From Thermoleophilaceae bacterium (GTDB taxonomy: Bacteria; Actinomycetota; Thermoleophilia; Solirubrobacterales; Thermoleophilaceae), in assembly GCA_036378175.1 (NCBI GenBank), contig DASUWY010000047.1, positions 1 through 64,000 of the forward strand: DNA of 64,000 bases, written 5' to 3'. Below are positions 24,199-32,223 of this stretch, piece after piece. The notes beneath the pieces were generated by a model, which was not told where the DNA came from, did not search any database, and worked only from the letters and a program-made list of their open reading frames with translations. Each line of letters starts with the position of its first letter. Within the stretch, counting starts at the first letter, position 1. The position numbers were made by a program, and so were the translations under genes.

Positions 24199-24534
24199 TT
24201 ACTCCAGGTTCTCCTGCACCATGGCGGGCGCGGGGTGGATGCTCACGAAGAGCAGCCGGGCGTCGCCGGTGTTGGTGAAGCCGTGCGGGGTGTTTGCCGG
24301 GACGATCACTATCTCGCCTCCCTCTGCGTCGATCTCGTCGTCTCCACGGCGGAACCTGGCGCTGCCCTCGAGGAGGATGAAGATCTCCTCGTACGGGTGG
24401 CGATGGAGGCTCGGCCCCTCGCCGGGCGCGTGGGTGTTGACGAAGAAGGAGGCGGTGGCCCCGTGGTCCTTGCCCTCGAACCGGCGGGCGCGCTCGCTGC
24501 CGGGGAGGTCTTCGATCTTGAGCTTTGCGGTCAT
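24199..24534 (-). CDS. cupin-domain protein
   Basis: A 111-residue single cupin starting at ATG 24534. Motif 1 is H-R-H-PYEEIFILLEG (two His, Glu) and motif 2 is PANTPHGFTNTG (His), giving a complete metal-binding set. Function is unknown; small cupins are often isomerases, oxygenases or sensors. Upstream in-frame codons to 24663 exist but lie over a strong hairpin and give no recognisable sequence. It is separated by 36 bp from the downstream membrane gene and may share its transcript. Confidence 0.8.
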   Translation of the reverse strand: MTAKLKIEDLPGSERARRFEGKDHGATASFFVNTHAPGEGPSLHRHPYEEIFILLEGSARFRRGDDEIDAEGGEIVIVPANTPHGFTNTGDARLLFVSIHPAPAMVQENLE

Positions 24535-24640
24535 GGACCGCAGTGTGCCGGATGGAGCTGAGGTATCCCAGCCAGGTGTTCTGTGGGCACAGCTGGTTGG
24601 GATAGCTCCCTGAGCGCCCGCGAATGTTCGCCGTAAAAAA

Positions 24641-24678
24641 GCCCACGGCCCGGCGGAGGCCATGGCCGGGCCGTGGGC
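24641..24678 (-). terminator. strong minus-strand terminator hairpin without an obvious gene
   Basis: A perfect 14-bp stem (24641-24654 with 24665-24678) is followed on the minus strand by TTTTTTA. It can only stop transcripts moving leftward. No minus-strand gene lies between it and the imuB start, so it would end a short transcript begun in 24690-24780, or attenuate a leader of the cupin gene. Confidence 0.7.
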
Positions 24679-24762
24679 AGGAGGAGAGAACGCGGCCAGT
24701 CTCCCCGCTCTACCTAAACGAGGTCTAAGACCTTCGAAGATTTCTCCTCGTCCACCTCATAT

Positions 24763-24778
24763 GCGAACATATGTTCGC
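24763..24778 (+). promoter_or_regulatory. LexA (SOS) box overlapping the imuB promoter
   Basis: GCGAACATATGTTCGC is a perfect palindrome with the actinobacterial/Gram-positive LexA core GAAC-N4-GTTC. It ends 2 nt before the ATG of imuB. TATGTT at 24770-24775 inside it is a plausible -10, placing the transcription start at or next to the ATG, so the messenger would be leaderless and LexA would cover the -10. Confidence 0.85.
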
Positions 24779-24780
24779 TC

Positions 24781-26022
24781 ATGGTCATCTGCGTCCTTCT
24801 AGCCCGCTTCGCCCTCGTGGCCGCTCTTGGAGACAGGCGCGCGCTTCTCTCGGAACCGGTCGCGCTCGCGCCCGAGGCGGGAGGGCCGCAGATCGTAGGG
24901 GAGGTGTCGGCGGCTGGCGAGGCGTTCGGGCTCCACGCCGGCATGCGGCTCGGGGAGGCGCTCGCGCGCTGCCCCGGGCTGAGGCTCGTGCCGCCGGATC
25001 CCGACGGCGTCCGTGGGCTCTGGAGCTCGTTGCTCGACCGTCTCGAGGGCATCGGGGCGAGCGTGGAGTCGGACCGCCCGGGTCAGGCGTTCTTCGAGGC
25101 GGGCGGGCTCACCGGCATCCACGGCGGCAACCTCGAGGGCGTGCTCGCGTCCACCCGCCGCACGCTTGCGGGGCGTGACGGGAGTGGCGCCGGCCGCGGC
25201 GCGCGCATTGGCGTGGCGCCCAGCCGCTTCAGCGCGTACGCGGCCGCGTTGCGCGCGCGCCCGCGGCGTTCCGCGGAGATCGTTTCCGCGGGCGCCGTTC
25301 GCGCGTTTCTCGCGCCGCTTCCGGTGCGGCTTCTGCGCGCGCGGCCTGAGCTCGCCACGCTGCCGGAGACGCTCGAGCGGCTGGGCGTGCTCACGCTCGG
25401 CGAGCTCGCGGCCATGCCCGCACCGGCGATGGCGGAGCGCTTCGGTCATCCGGGGCTGCTCGCGCTGGATCTGGCGCGCGGGCGCGACACTCCGCTCGAG
25501 CCGCGGCGTCCTCCCGAACCCGTGGTCGAGCGGCTGGCACTGCCTGAAGCGGCGTCGGGGCCGCAGCTCGAGCACGCCCTCGTGCTGCTCATCGCGCGCC
25601 TCCTGGCGCGGCCGGAGCGGCGCGGGCGGTCGCTGCGGTCGCTCGCGCTTTCGGCGCGTTTCGTCGAGGGCGGCACCTGGCGCACGCCGGTCACGCTGCG
25701 TCAGGCGAGTGCGGATCCGGACCGGCTACGCATTGTTCTCACGCCCAAGCTGGCGGAGCTGCCGGCGCCGGCGGAGTCGATCGCGGTCGAGGTCGAGGCA
25801 TTCGGGCCGCCCGCGCGGGAACAGGCGCGGCTGCTCGATGAGCGAGGGTCCGTCGAGTCGCGGCGAGAGCGGATCGGCGAGGCCGTGAGGCAGGCGCGGC
25901 AGGCCGCGGGCTCCGATGCCGCGCTGCGCGTCCTCGCCATCGATCCCGACTCGCGGCTGCCCGAGCGGCGCGCCGTGCTCGCGCCGTTTCCGGCTGAGCC
26001 GTCCGAGGAGCGGCGGCGGTGA
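24781..26022 (+). CDS. imuB: ImuB-type inactive Y-family polymerase, mutasome adaptor
   Basis: The protein has 413 residues. It is organised as a Y-family polymerase (N-terminal MVICVLLARFALVAALGDR, LHAGMRLGEALARCPGLRL palm/fingers, helix-hairpin-helix around TLGELAAMPAPAMAERFG, little-finger region). The acidic catalytic residues are missing: the first strand lacks the DxD, and the SxDE site reads QAFFEAGGLTGIHG. That is the mark of ImuB, which bridges DnaE2 and the beta clamp for error-prone repair. It is shorter than mycobacterial ImuB. It is directly preceded by an SOS box and coupled by GTGA to the next gene. Confidence 0.88.
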   Translation: MVICVLLARFALVAALGDRRALLSEPVALAPEAGGPQIVGEVSAAGEAFGLHAGMRLGEALARCPGLRLVPPDPDGVRGLWSSLLDRLEGIGASVESDRPGQAFFEAGGLTGIHGGNLEGVLASTRRTLAGRDGSGAGRGARIGVAPSRFSAYAAALRARPRRSAEIVSAGAVRAFLAPLPVRLLRARPELATLPETLERLGVLTLGELAAMPAPAMAERFGHPGLLALDLARGRDTPLEPRRPPEPVVERLALPEAASGPQLEHALVLLIARLLARPERRGRSLRSLALSARFVEGGTWRTPVTLRQASADPDRLRIVLTPKLAELPAPAESIAVEVEAFGPPAREQARLLDERGSVESRRERIGEAVRQARQAAGSDAALRVLAIDPDSRLPERRAVLAPFPAEPSEERRR

Positions 26023-26264
26023 GCGGGCTCCACCGTCTGGGCACACCTCGCCGCGCGACGGTGCGGGCCGGACCGGGAGGAGTACCGGCGGCTGTCGGCC
26101 GAACGCGCGTGGAGGCCGTCAACGAGGACTGGGTTGTGGAGGACCGCTGGTGGACGGGACGGCCGCTGCGGCGCCGCTACTTCGAGCTCGTGATGGTCGA
26201 CGGTCGCAACGTGGTCGTGTTTTTGGATCTGGTCAGTGGGCGCTGGTTCACACAGCGCGGATGA
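26019..26264 (+). CDS. small conserved protein behind imuB (DUF6504-like)
   Basis: The protein has 81 residues. GTG 26019 overlaps the imuB stop, with GAGGAG 8 nt upstream. After a basic, Gly-rich start, the conserved part reads VNEDWVVEDRWWTGRPLRRRYFELV and LVSGRWFTQRG, resembling the short DUF6504-type proteins encoded after imuB in other actinobacteria; that assignment is from memory. Trp- and Arg-rich, possibly DNA- or protein-binding. Coupled translation makes it part of the SOS cassette. Confidence 0.7.
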   Translation: MSGLHRLGTPRRATVRAGPGGVPAAVGRTRVEAVNEDWVVEDRWWTGRPLRRRYFELVMVDGRNVVVFLDLVSGRWFTQRG

Positions 26265-26277
26265 GAGGAGGAGATCG

Positions 26278-26676
26278 ATGCCGAGCTACACGCTCGTCAA
26301 CCTGAAGAACGACGTGGAGGACATGGCGCCGAAGTTCGGCTTCGCGCCCGACCTCGAATCGCGTTTCGCTCGCAAGACGCTCGAGCTCGAGAACTCGGGG
26401 CTCAGCTACTTCAAGGTGGCGCCGAACTACCGCATCCCCTTCGGCCACCGGCACGAGGAACAGGAGGAGATCTACCTCGTGGTCAGCGGGAGCGCGCGGG
26501 TGAAGCTGGACGACGAGGTCGTCGAGCTGGGGGCGTGGGACGCGCTGCGCATTCCTCCAAAGGTCACGCGCGGGCTCGAGGCAGGACCGGACGGCGCGGA
26601 GATCCTCGCCTTCGGCGCACCCAACAACGAGAACGCGGACTTGGAGATGCTGCAGGGGTGGTGGGCGGATGAGTAG
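26278..26676 (+). CDS. cupin-domain protein in the mutasome operon
   Basis: A 132-residue cupin. ATG 26278 follows GAGGAGGA. The first motif is FGHRHEEQEEIYLVVSG (His, His, Glu); the second is weak (PPKVTRGLEAG) and lacks the usual His, so metal binding is uncertain. It lies 13 bp after the small protein and ahead of dnaE2, so it is likely induced with them. Its stop codon is inside the left arm of an inverted repeat, meaning its last residues may have been reshaped by an insertion. Its part in mutagenesis, if any, is unknown. Confidence 0.75.
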   Translation: MPSYTLVNLKNDVEDMAPKFGFAPDLESRFARKTLELENSGLSYFKVAPNYRIPFGHRHEEQEEIYLVVSGSARVKLDDEVVELGAWDALRIPPKVTRGLEAGPDGAEILAFGAPNNENADLEMLQGWWADE

Positions 26677-26877
26677 GGCGTACGGAGTTGGGAGTAGGGA
26701 GTGGCGGTCTTCCGTGGGTGGCTCCTGTGCTTCGTGACGCTTACAGCAGCAATAAAGGGTTGGTTCCGGATGTGCCAGCAACTTTGAGGCCACCTTTTAT
26801 TGCTGCAGTTCAGGCCCAGGCCAGGAGGGCGCATCGCGGAGAACGCGCTCCCTACTCCCTACTCCTTACGCCCTACT
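26672..26877. repeat. palindromic element with imperfect 30-bp inverted-repeat ends
   Basis: The arms 26672-26701 and 26848-26877 are inverted copies matching at 28 of 30 positions and consist of AGTAGGG-type runs. Inside, GCAGCAATAAA (26746-26756) and TTTATTGCTGC (26796-26806) form a second perfect inverted pair. The inner part is AT-richer than the surroundings and codes for nothing. It spans the whole gap between the cupin stop and a point 7 nt before dnaE2, leaving dnaE2 without a normal ribosome-binding site. Probably a MITE-like or other short mobile palindromic element. No target-site duplication was identified. Confidence 0.6.
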
Positions 26878-26884
26878 GACCCAG

Positions 26885-29800
26885 ATGTACGTCGAGCTCC
26901 ATTCCCACTCCGCCTACTCGTTCCTCGACGGGGCATCTCTCCCTGTCGAGCTCGCCGCGGTCGCGGTCGAGCAGGGCTACTCGGCGATGGCACTCACCGA
27001 CCACGATGGCCTGCACGGCGCGATGGAGTTCGCGCAGGCTGCGGGGCCGCTCGGCCTGCGCCCGATCACGGGCGCCGAGGTCACGCTCGATGACGGTCAC
27101 CACTTAACCCTCCTGTGCGAGACACGCGAGGGTTACCGAAACCTCTGCCGGCTGATCACGAGTGCACACGAGCACACGCGCGTGAGGCCGGCAGAGCCCA
27201 CTCCGCCGAAGGTGTCCCTCGAGGATGTCGAGCGGCATGCTGATGGGCTCGTGTGCCTGTCCGGCTGCGCGCGTGACGGTGCGCTCGCGGCGCGGCTCGA
27301 GCGGCGCGAGCACGCCGCTGCGGCGGCGCTCGGGCGGCGGCTCTTGCGGGCTTTCGGCCGCGAGCGCTTTCGCGTGGAGCTCCAGCGCCCGTTCGCGCGG
27401 CACGATCGCCGGCGCAACCGGCTGCTCTCCGAGCTGGCGGAGAGGCTTGGAGTTCCGTGCGTGGCCACTGGCAACGTCCACGCGCATGTGCGTGCGCGGG
27501 TGGCGCTCCAGGACGCGTTCGTGGCGGTGCGGCTCGGCACCACGCTCGACGAGTCGGAGCCCGCGCGTCGTGGCAACACCTCGCACGTGCTCGCCTCGCC
27601 GGAGGCGATGGCCGCACGCTTTTCGGATCATCCCGAGGCGGTGCACGAGTCGGGTCGCCTCGCCGAGCGGCTCGAGTTCGACATCACGCGCGACCTCGGC
27701 TATCGCTATCCCGGCTCAGAGGACGGATCGGCGGACCGCCGGCTCGCGGAGCTCTGCACGCAGCGGCTGATCGAGCGCTACCACAACGGGGGCAACCGCG
27801 GCGGCCGCAGCAGCAACCTGCGCGAGGCCGAGGCACGGCTCGAGGAGGAGCTTCGGATCATCCGCACGCTGAAGCTGTCCGGCTTCTTCCTGCTCCACCG
27901 CGACATGCTCGAGCTGGCCCGGGAGGTCGCATGCGAGGTGCGCGGCCCGGATACCGCGCGCGCTCTGCTGCCGCCAGGGCGCGGGCGTGGGTCGAGCGTG
28001 TCGTCGATCGTCTGCTACCTCACCGGCCTCTCGCACATCGACCCGATCGAGAACCGGCTGCTCATGGGCCGCTTCCTCAACGAGGAGATAAGGGCGATGC
28101 CGGACATCGACCTCGACTTCCCGCGCGACATCCGCGAGGTGCTCATCCCGCGCGTGATCGAGCGCTACGGCGAGGACCGGGCGGCGCTCGTGTCTTCATT
28201 CGCCTGCTACCGCACGCGCGGGGCGGTGCGCGACTTCGCGAAGGCGCTCGGGCTGCCGCCGGGCGAGGTGGAGCGCGCGGCACGCTCGGTGGACCCGTGG
28301 AGTGCGGACGAGATCGAGCTCGACATGGAGAAGGCGATCGGCGGCGGCGTGGGGAAGGGGCGGATCGAGAACTCGCCTCGCTGGCGTGCGCTCGTGCAGC
28401 TCGTGCAGGACGCGCATGGGTTGCCGCGGCACGTGTCGCAGCATCCGGGCGGGATGGTGATCGCCACCGAGCCGCTATGCGAGATCTGCCCGATCCAGCC
28501 GGCGGCGATGACCGGCCGCCAGATCGTCCAGTGGGACAAGGACTCGTGCTCGGACGCCGGCTTTCTCAAGATCGATCTGCTCGGGCTGGGGATGCTGTCT
28601 GCGGTCGAGCGCTGCGTGGAGGAGATCGCGCGCGTACGCGGGGAGCGGATCGACCTGTCGCGGATCCCGTTCGACGATCAGGACGTGTTTCGCTCGATCC
28701 AGGTGGCGGACACCACCGGCACCTTCCAGATCGAGAGCCGCGCGCAGATGCAGATGCTCGTGCAGACGCTGCCCGAGTCGCTCGACGACCTCACGGTGCA
28801 GGTCGCACTCGTGCGGCCGGGTCCGATCCTCGGCGGCGCCGTGCATCCGTACATCGAGCGGCGCAAGCTGTTGCGCGCCGATCCCGAATACGAGGTTCCG
28901 TACGAGCATCCCTCTTTGGAGCCGGCGCTCAAGGACACCCTGGGCACGATCGTCTTTCAGGACCAGGTGATCGAGACGGCGATGGCGTTCGCCGGTTTCT
29001 CGGCCGGTGAGGCGGAGGGGCTGCGGCGCGCGATGAGTCGAAGGCGCTCCGAGGAAGCCATGCGCGCCTACGAGAAGAAGTTCATCGAAGGCGCCATGGC
29101 GAACGGCGCCTCACGTGAATCAGCCGAGCGCGTGTACAAGCAGATCGTGGGCTTCTCAGGCTTCGGATTCCCGAAAGCGCACTCCGCTGCATTCGGGTTG
29201 CTCGCCTACCAGTCCGCGTGGCTACGGGAGCACTACGGTCCCGAATTCCTCTGCGGTCTGCTGAACGAACAGCCGATGGGTTTCTATCCGCCGGACGCAT
29301 TGGTGCACGAGGCCCAGCGACGGAAGTTGGCGATCCTCCCGGCGGATGTGCTGGCCTCGGACGTCCTGTGCCGTGTGGAGGATGGAGAGTCGCTGGCGGT
29401 GCGGCTGGGGCTCGGTTACGTGCTCGGCGTACGCGAAGCGGATGTCCGCGGGATCGTCGAGGAGCGAGAGCGGGGTGGTCCGTTCACGTCGTTGGCTGAT
29501 TTGGCCGCCCGGTGTTCCGCGCAGTCTGATGCGCTCGAGAAGCTGGCGTGGGCGGGCGCGTGCGATTCGTTGTGTTCGGGGCGGCGAGAAGCGTTGTGGT
29601 TGCTTGGAGTCTCGGCGCCTGGTGTGTCCGTTCGCGGTGGCGTTCAGCTGGCGCTTCCTTTGGACACCGGCCACCCGCCCGAGTTCAAGGAGCTCACGCC
29701 GTGGGAGCGCATGGTCGCGGATTACGGCTCCACCCATGTGACGTTGCGCGAGCACCCGCTGGAGCTGCTGCGGCCGCGCCTGCCCGAGGACATGCTGTCC

Positions 29801-30193
29801 AGCAAGGAGCTCGAGCGCGCGCGGCCGGGGCGGCGGGTCAGGCTTGCCGGCCTCGTGGTGGCGCGGCAGCGGCCCGCGACGGCCAACGGTGTCACGTTCA
29901 TGCTGCTCGAGGATGAGCACGGAACGATCAACCTGATCGTGCCACCGCCGATATACGACCGCTGCCGGCTCGCGATTCGGACCGAGCCGCTCATCGCTGC
30001 GGAGGGCCGGCTCGAGCGCCGGTCCGGCACCACCAACGTGATCGTGGACGTGGTGAGCCGGCTCGAGCGGCCCGACCTTCCGCAGGCCGAGGTGCGGCAC
30101 ATCGAGCCGCGCCGTGTGTGGTCGAACGACGACACGGACGAGCTGCGCGCGGTCGCCCCGGTGGCGCACAGCTTCGGGAGGAGGGGAAGGTGA
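26885..30193 (+). CDS. dnaE2: error-prone DNA polymerase III alpha subunit DnaE2
   Basis: The protein has 1102 residues, DnaE2 length and clearly shorter than replicative DnaE1. N-terminal PHP domain: ELHSHSAYSFLDGASLP, LTDHDGLHGAMEF. The palm has the catalytic triad region GRGRGSSVSSIVCYLTGLSHIDP and MPDIDLDFPRDIRE (Asp residues). A helix-hairpin-helix region (SLADLAARCSAQSDALEKLAWAG) is followed by an OB fold (RRVRLAGLVVARQRPATANG). It performs translesion synthesis with ImuB under SOS. Reading through from the imuB promoter or a promoter within the palindromic element is possible; no SOS box lies directly ahead of it. Confidence 0.95.
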   Translation: MYVELHSHSAYSFLDGASLPVELAAVAVEQGYSAMALTDHDGLHGAMEFAQAAGPLGLRPITGAEVTLDDGHHLTLLCETREGYRNLCRLITSAHEHTRVRPAEPTPPKVSLEDVERHADGLVCLSGCARDGALAARLERREHAAAAALGRRLLRAFGRERFRVELQRPFARHDRRRNRLLSELAERLGVPCVATGNVHAHVRARVALQDAFVAVRLGTTLDESEPARRGNTSHVLASPEAMAARFSDHPEAVHESGRLAERLEFDITRDLGYRYPGSEDGSADRRLAELCTQRLIERYHNGGNRGGRSSNLREAEARLEEELRIIRTLKLSGFFLLHRDMLELAREVACEVRGPDTARALLPPGRGRGSSVSSIVCYLTGLSHIDPIENRLLMGRFLNEEIRAMPDIDLDFPRDIREVLIPRVIERYGEDRAALVSSFACYRTRGAVRDFAKALGLPPGEVERAARSVDPWSADEIELDMEKAIGGGVGKGRIENSPRWRALVQLVQDAHGLPRHVSQHPGGMVIATEPLCEICPIQPAAMTGRQIVQWDKDSCSDAGFLKIDLLGLGMLSAVERCVEEIARVRGERIDLSRIPFDDQDVFRSIQVADTTGTFQIESRAQMQMLVQTLPESLDDLTVQVALVRPGPILGGAVHPYIERRKLLRADPEYEVPYEHPSLEPALKDTLGTIVFQDQVIETAMAFAGFSAGEAEGLRRAMSRRRSEEAMRAYEKKFIEGAMANGASRESAERVYKQIVGFSGFGFPKAHSAAFGLLAYQSAWLREHYGPEFLCGLLNEQPMGFYPPDALVHEAQRRKLAILPADVLASDVLCRVEDGESLAVRLGLGYVLGVREADVRGIVEERERGGPFTSLADLAARCSAQSDALEKLAWAGACDSLCSGRREALWLLGVSAPGVSVRGGVQLALPLDTGHPPEFKELTPWERMVADYGSTHVTLREHPLELLRPRLPEDMLSSKELERARPGRRVRLAGLVVARQRPATANGVTFMLLEDEHGTINLIVPPPIYDRCRLAIRTEPLIAAEGRLERRSGTTNVIVDVVSRLERPDLPQAEVRHIEPRRVWSNDDTDELRAVAPVAHSFGRRGR

Positions 30194-30625
30194 TCAGGCC
30201 TCGGCCTTGGCGGCCTTGTCCGCGAGCGCCTTGAGCGACTCCTCGATCCAGCGCCGGAAGTAAGCGCGGCCGGCGGTGGCGTCGAACATGCGGTACACGA
30301 GGCCGTTCGGTTCCATGCCGAACTGCGCCTCCACGAACGTGTCGGCGCGCGCGGGGGTCAGCAGCCAGTGCGTGTAGGTGCCGGTGTCGCGACAGCGCAA
30401 GCTCAGCTCGCGCATGTCGTCGAGTTGGTCGATCTCGAGCGTTGTCTCGATGTTGCGAAAGGGTTGGTGGGTCACCTGGACGAAGGCGTCCCCGGCTCGG
30501 AAGCTGTCGCCGCGCACTTCCACAACGCGCGGAAACCATTCGGGATGCCGTGCGGGGTCACCCACCAGCTCCCACACCCGTTCGATCGGTGCCTGTATGA
30601 GCGCCTGATGCCGATACTCGGACAA
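30194..30625 (-). CDS. SRPBCC (START-like) family protein
   Basis: A 143-residue polyketide-cyclase/START-fold protein. TTG 30625 starts SEYRHQALIQAPIERVWELVGDPARHPEWFP, the classical N-terminal beta strand and helix with the PxxVWxxxxDxxxxPxW pattern. The C-terminal helix is RAYFRRWIEESLKALADKAAKAEA. It binds a small hydrophobic ligand. A GAGAGGA stretch lies about 12 nt upstream, somewhat far. It is tail-to-tail with dnaE2 with no spacing. Confidence 0.85.
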   Translation of the reverse strand: MSEYRHQALIQAPIERVWELVGDPARHPEWFPRVVEVRGDSFRAGDAFVQVTHQPFRNIETTLEIDQLDDMRELSLRCRDTGTYTHWLLTPARADTFVEAQFGMEPNGLVYRMFDATAGRAYFRRWIEESLKALADKAAKAEA

Positions 30626-30736
30626 GTCGATTCGATCCTCTCAGATAGCAACTCTCCGGCGCCGAGAAAAGAAAAGGGGTGACTCGCGCCGCGAAGAACC
30701 ATAGGCTTGCCAAGTCCCCCGTCAAAGAGGAGACCA

Positions 30737-31210
30737 ATGAGTCCTAGAGCAAGGACAACAGCCCCGAAGCGTTCGGGGACAACAACGCGCCGTGCAACCA
30801 CGGCGAAGCGCGGCAAGGGACACACCGCGCTCGATCGTCTGACCAAGTCGGTCGACGCTGCGCAGGACGCGCTGAAGGACCTGCGTGGTGAGATGAGCAA
30901 GAGCTCGAGTGGCGTCCTCAAGGAGGTCGACACGCAGCTCAAGGGCGTTCGCAAGAGCCTGCGCAGCACCAGCAAGTCGGTCCTCAAGGACCTCGACGAC
31001 CTGCAGCAGAAGCTGCCCGGTCGTGGCGGCGCAAAGAAGAGCACGAGCACGCGGTCGAGCACCGCGCGCAAGTCGACCGCTCGTAAGTCGACGGCTCGCA
31101 GCACCGCGTCGAAGTCCACGAGCTCGCGGTCGAGCTCCAGCCGGAGCAAGTCCACCACCTCGCCGCGCGCACGGACCACCGCGCCGCGCGCTCGCGCGAA
31201 GAAGAGCTGA
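30737..31210 (+). CDS. histone H1-like basic protein with Ala/Lys/Ser/Thr-rich tail
   Basis: The protein has 157 residues. AGAGGAGA lies 5-6 nt ahead of ATG 30737. A basic N-terminus (PRARTTAPKRSGTTTRRATTAKRG) is followed by an amphipathic helix, about residues 33-90 (LDRLTKSVDAAQDALKDL, VLKEVDTQLKGVRKSLRS). The tail is about 60 residues of STARKSTARKST and SSRSKSTTSPRAR type, almost free of hydrophobic residues. Such tails neutralise DNA, as in the C-terminus of actinobacterial HU/Hlp and histone H1 analogues. A role in nucleoid compaction is inferred. A long hairpin follows the stop. Confidence 0.65.
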   Translation: MSPRARTTAPKRSGTTTRRATTAKRGKGHTALDRLTKSVDAAQDALKDLRGEMSKSSSGVLKEVDTQLKGVRKSLRSTSKSVLKDLDDLQQKLPGRGGAKKSTSTRSSTARKSTARKSTARSTASKSTSSRSSSSRSKSTTSPRARTTAPRARAKKS

Positions 31211-31215
31211 GGCCC

Positions 31216-31252
31216 GAGCCTGGCCTCGGGCCCGCCGCCCGAGGCCAGGCTC
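31216..31252 (+). terminator. 16-bp hairpin after the histone-like gene
   Basis: 31216-31231 pairs perfectly with 31237-31252 around a CCGCC loop. There is no T tract, so it may act as a pause, an mRNA 3' protector or a weak terminator. Confidence 0.45.
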
Positions 31253-31271
31253 GACCCGCTACCGTCGGTCC

Positions 31272-32192
31272 GTGGCCGGAAAGATCCTCGTAGGCACATC
31301 CAGCTGGGCGGACCCGGGCTTTGTGGAGGAGTGGTATCCGCAGGGCCTTCCCGCGAAGGACCGCCTCCCGTACTACGCGCAACGCTTCCGTGCGGTGGAG
31401 GTGAACTCGAGCTTCTACGCGATCCCCGAGCGCGACACGGTGGGGCGCTGGGCGCGGATCACGCCGGACGAGTTCGTGTTCGACGTGAAGCTGCATCGGC
31501 TGCTCTCGCGCCACGCGGCGCAGCTCAAGGAGCTGCCGCCGGAGCTGCGTGACCTCGCGGACGTGGGCCAGCGCGGCCGCGTGTACCTCACGCCCGAGCT
31601 CGAGGAGAAGATGGTGGAGCAGGTGAAGCACGCCTGCGAGCCGCTCGACAAGGCGGGCAAGCTGCGCGCGTTCCTGCTCCAGCTCACGCCGGCGTTCTCG
31701 CCGGACAAGCACGAACTCGCCGAGCTCGACCCGATCATCGATGGCCTGGCGCCGCATCCGGTGGCGGTGGAGTTTCGCCACCGCGGCTGGGTCCGCGACA
31801 AACGCGTGGAACAGACGCTCGGCTACCTCTCAGAGCACCGCGCGGTGTTCGTGTGCGTGGACGCCCCGCCCGGCGACCACGTGCCCATCATGCCGCCGAT
31901 CGACGCGGTCACGCGCGACGACCTCGCGTACATGCGCCTGCACGGCCGCAACACAGACGGGTACCTGCGCGGCAAGAGCGTGGCGGAGCGCTTCGGCTGG
32001 CGCTATTCGGACGAGGAGCTCGAGGAGGTGGGCGGCCGCGTGCGCGAGCTCGCCGAGCAGGCCCGAGAGGTGCACGTGCTCTTCAACAACAACCGCGGTG
32101 ACGACGCGCCGACCTCGGCGCAACGGTTCATGTCTCTGCTCGGGCAGGACCCCGGTCCGCCGCCGCAGGAGGCCCAGCTCCGCCTCGCCTGA
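31272..32192 (+). CDS. DUF72 family TIM-barrel protein
   Basis: The protein has 306 residues. GTG 31272 starts AGKILVGTSSWADPGFVEEWYP, the fixed opening of DUF72 (YecE) proteins. AVEVNSSFYAIPERDTVGRWA and LHGRNTDGYLRGKS are further family hallmarks, and VHVLFNNNRGDDAPTSAQRF is the C-terminal signature. The fold is a TIM barrel of unknown reaction; conserved acidic and Tyr residues suggest an enzyme. The preceding hairpin and lack of a ribosome-binding site leave the start moderately certain. Confidence 0.88.
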   Translation: MAGKILVGTSSWADPGFVEEWYPQGLPAKDRLPYYAQRFRAVEVNSSFYAIPERDTVGRWARITPDEFVFDVKLHRLLSRHAAQLKELPPELRDLADVGQRGRVYLTPELEEKMVEQVKHACEPLDKAGKLRAFLLQLTPAFSPDKHELAELDPIIDGLAPHPVAVEFRHRGWVRDKRVEQTLGYLSEHRAVFVCVDAPPGDHVPIMPPIDAVTRDDLAYMRLHGRNTDGYLRGKSVAERFGWRYSDEELEEVGGRVRELAEQAREVHVLFNNNRGDDAPTSAQRFMSLLGQDPGPPPQEAQLRLA

Positions 32193-32223
32193 CGTGCGGG
32201 CGCGGATCGGGTATCACCAGCGG

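Noticed and set aside
24622-24631. CGAATGTTCG as a second LexA box near imuB
   Set aside because: It lacks the GAAC-N4-GTTC spacing and lies beyond a strong hairpin, too far from imuB.
26688-26879. Short open frame across the palindromic element
   Set aside because: It consists of repeat sequence, has no ribosome-binding site and no recognisable protein pattern.
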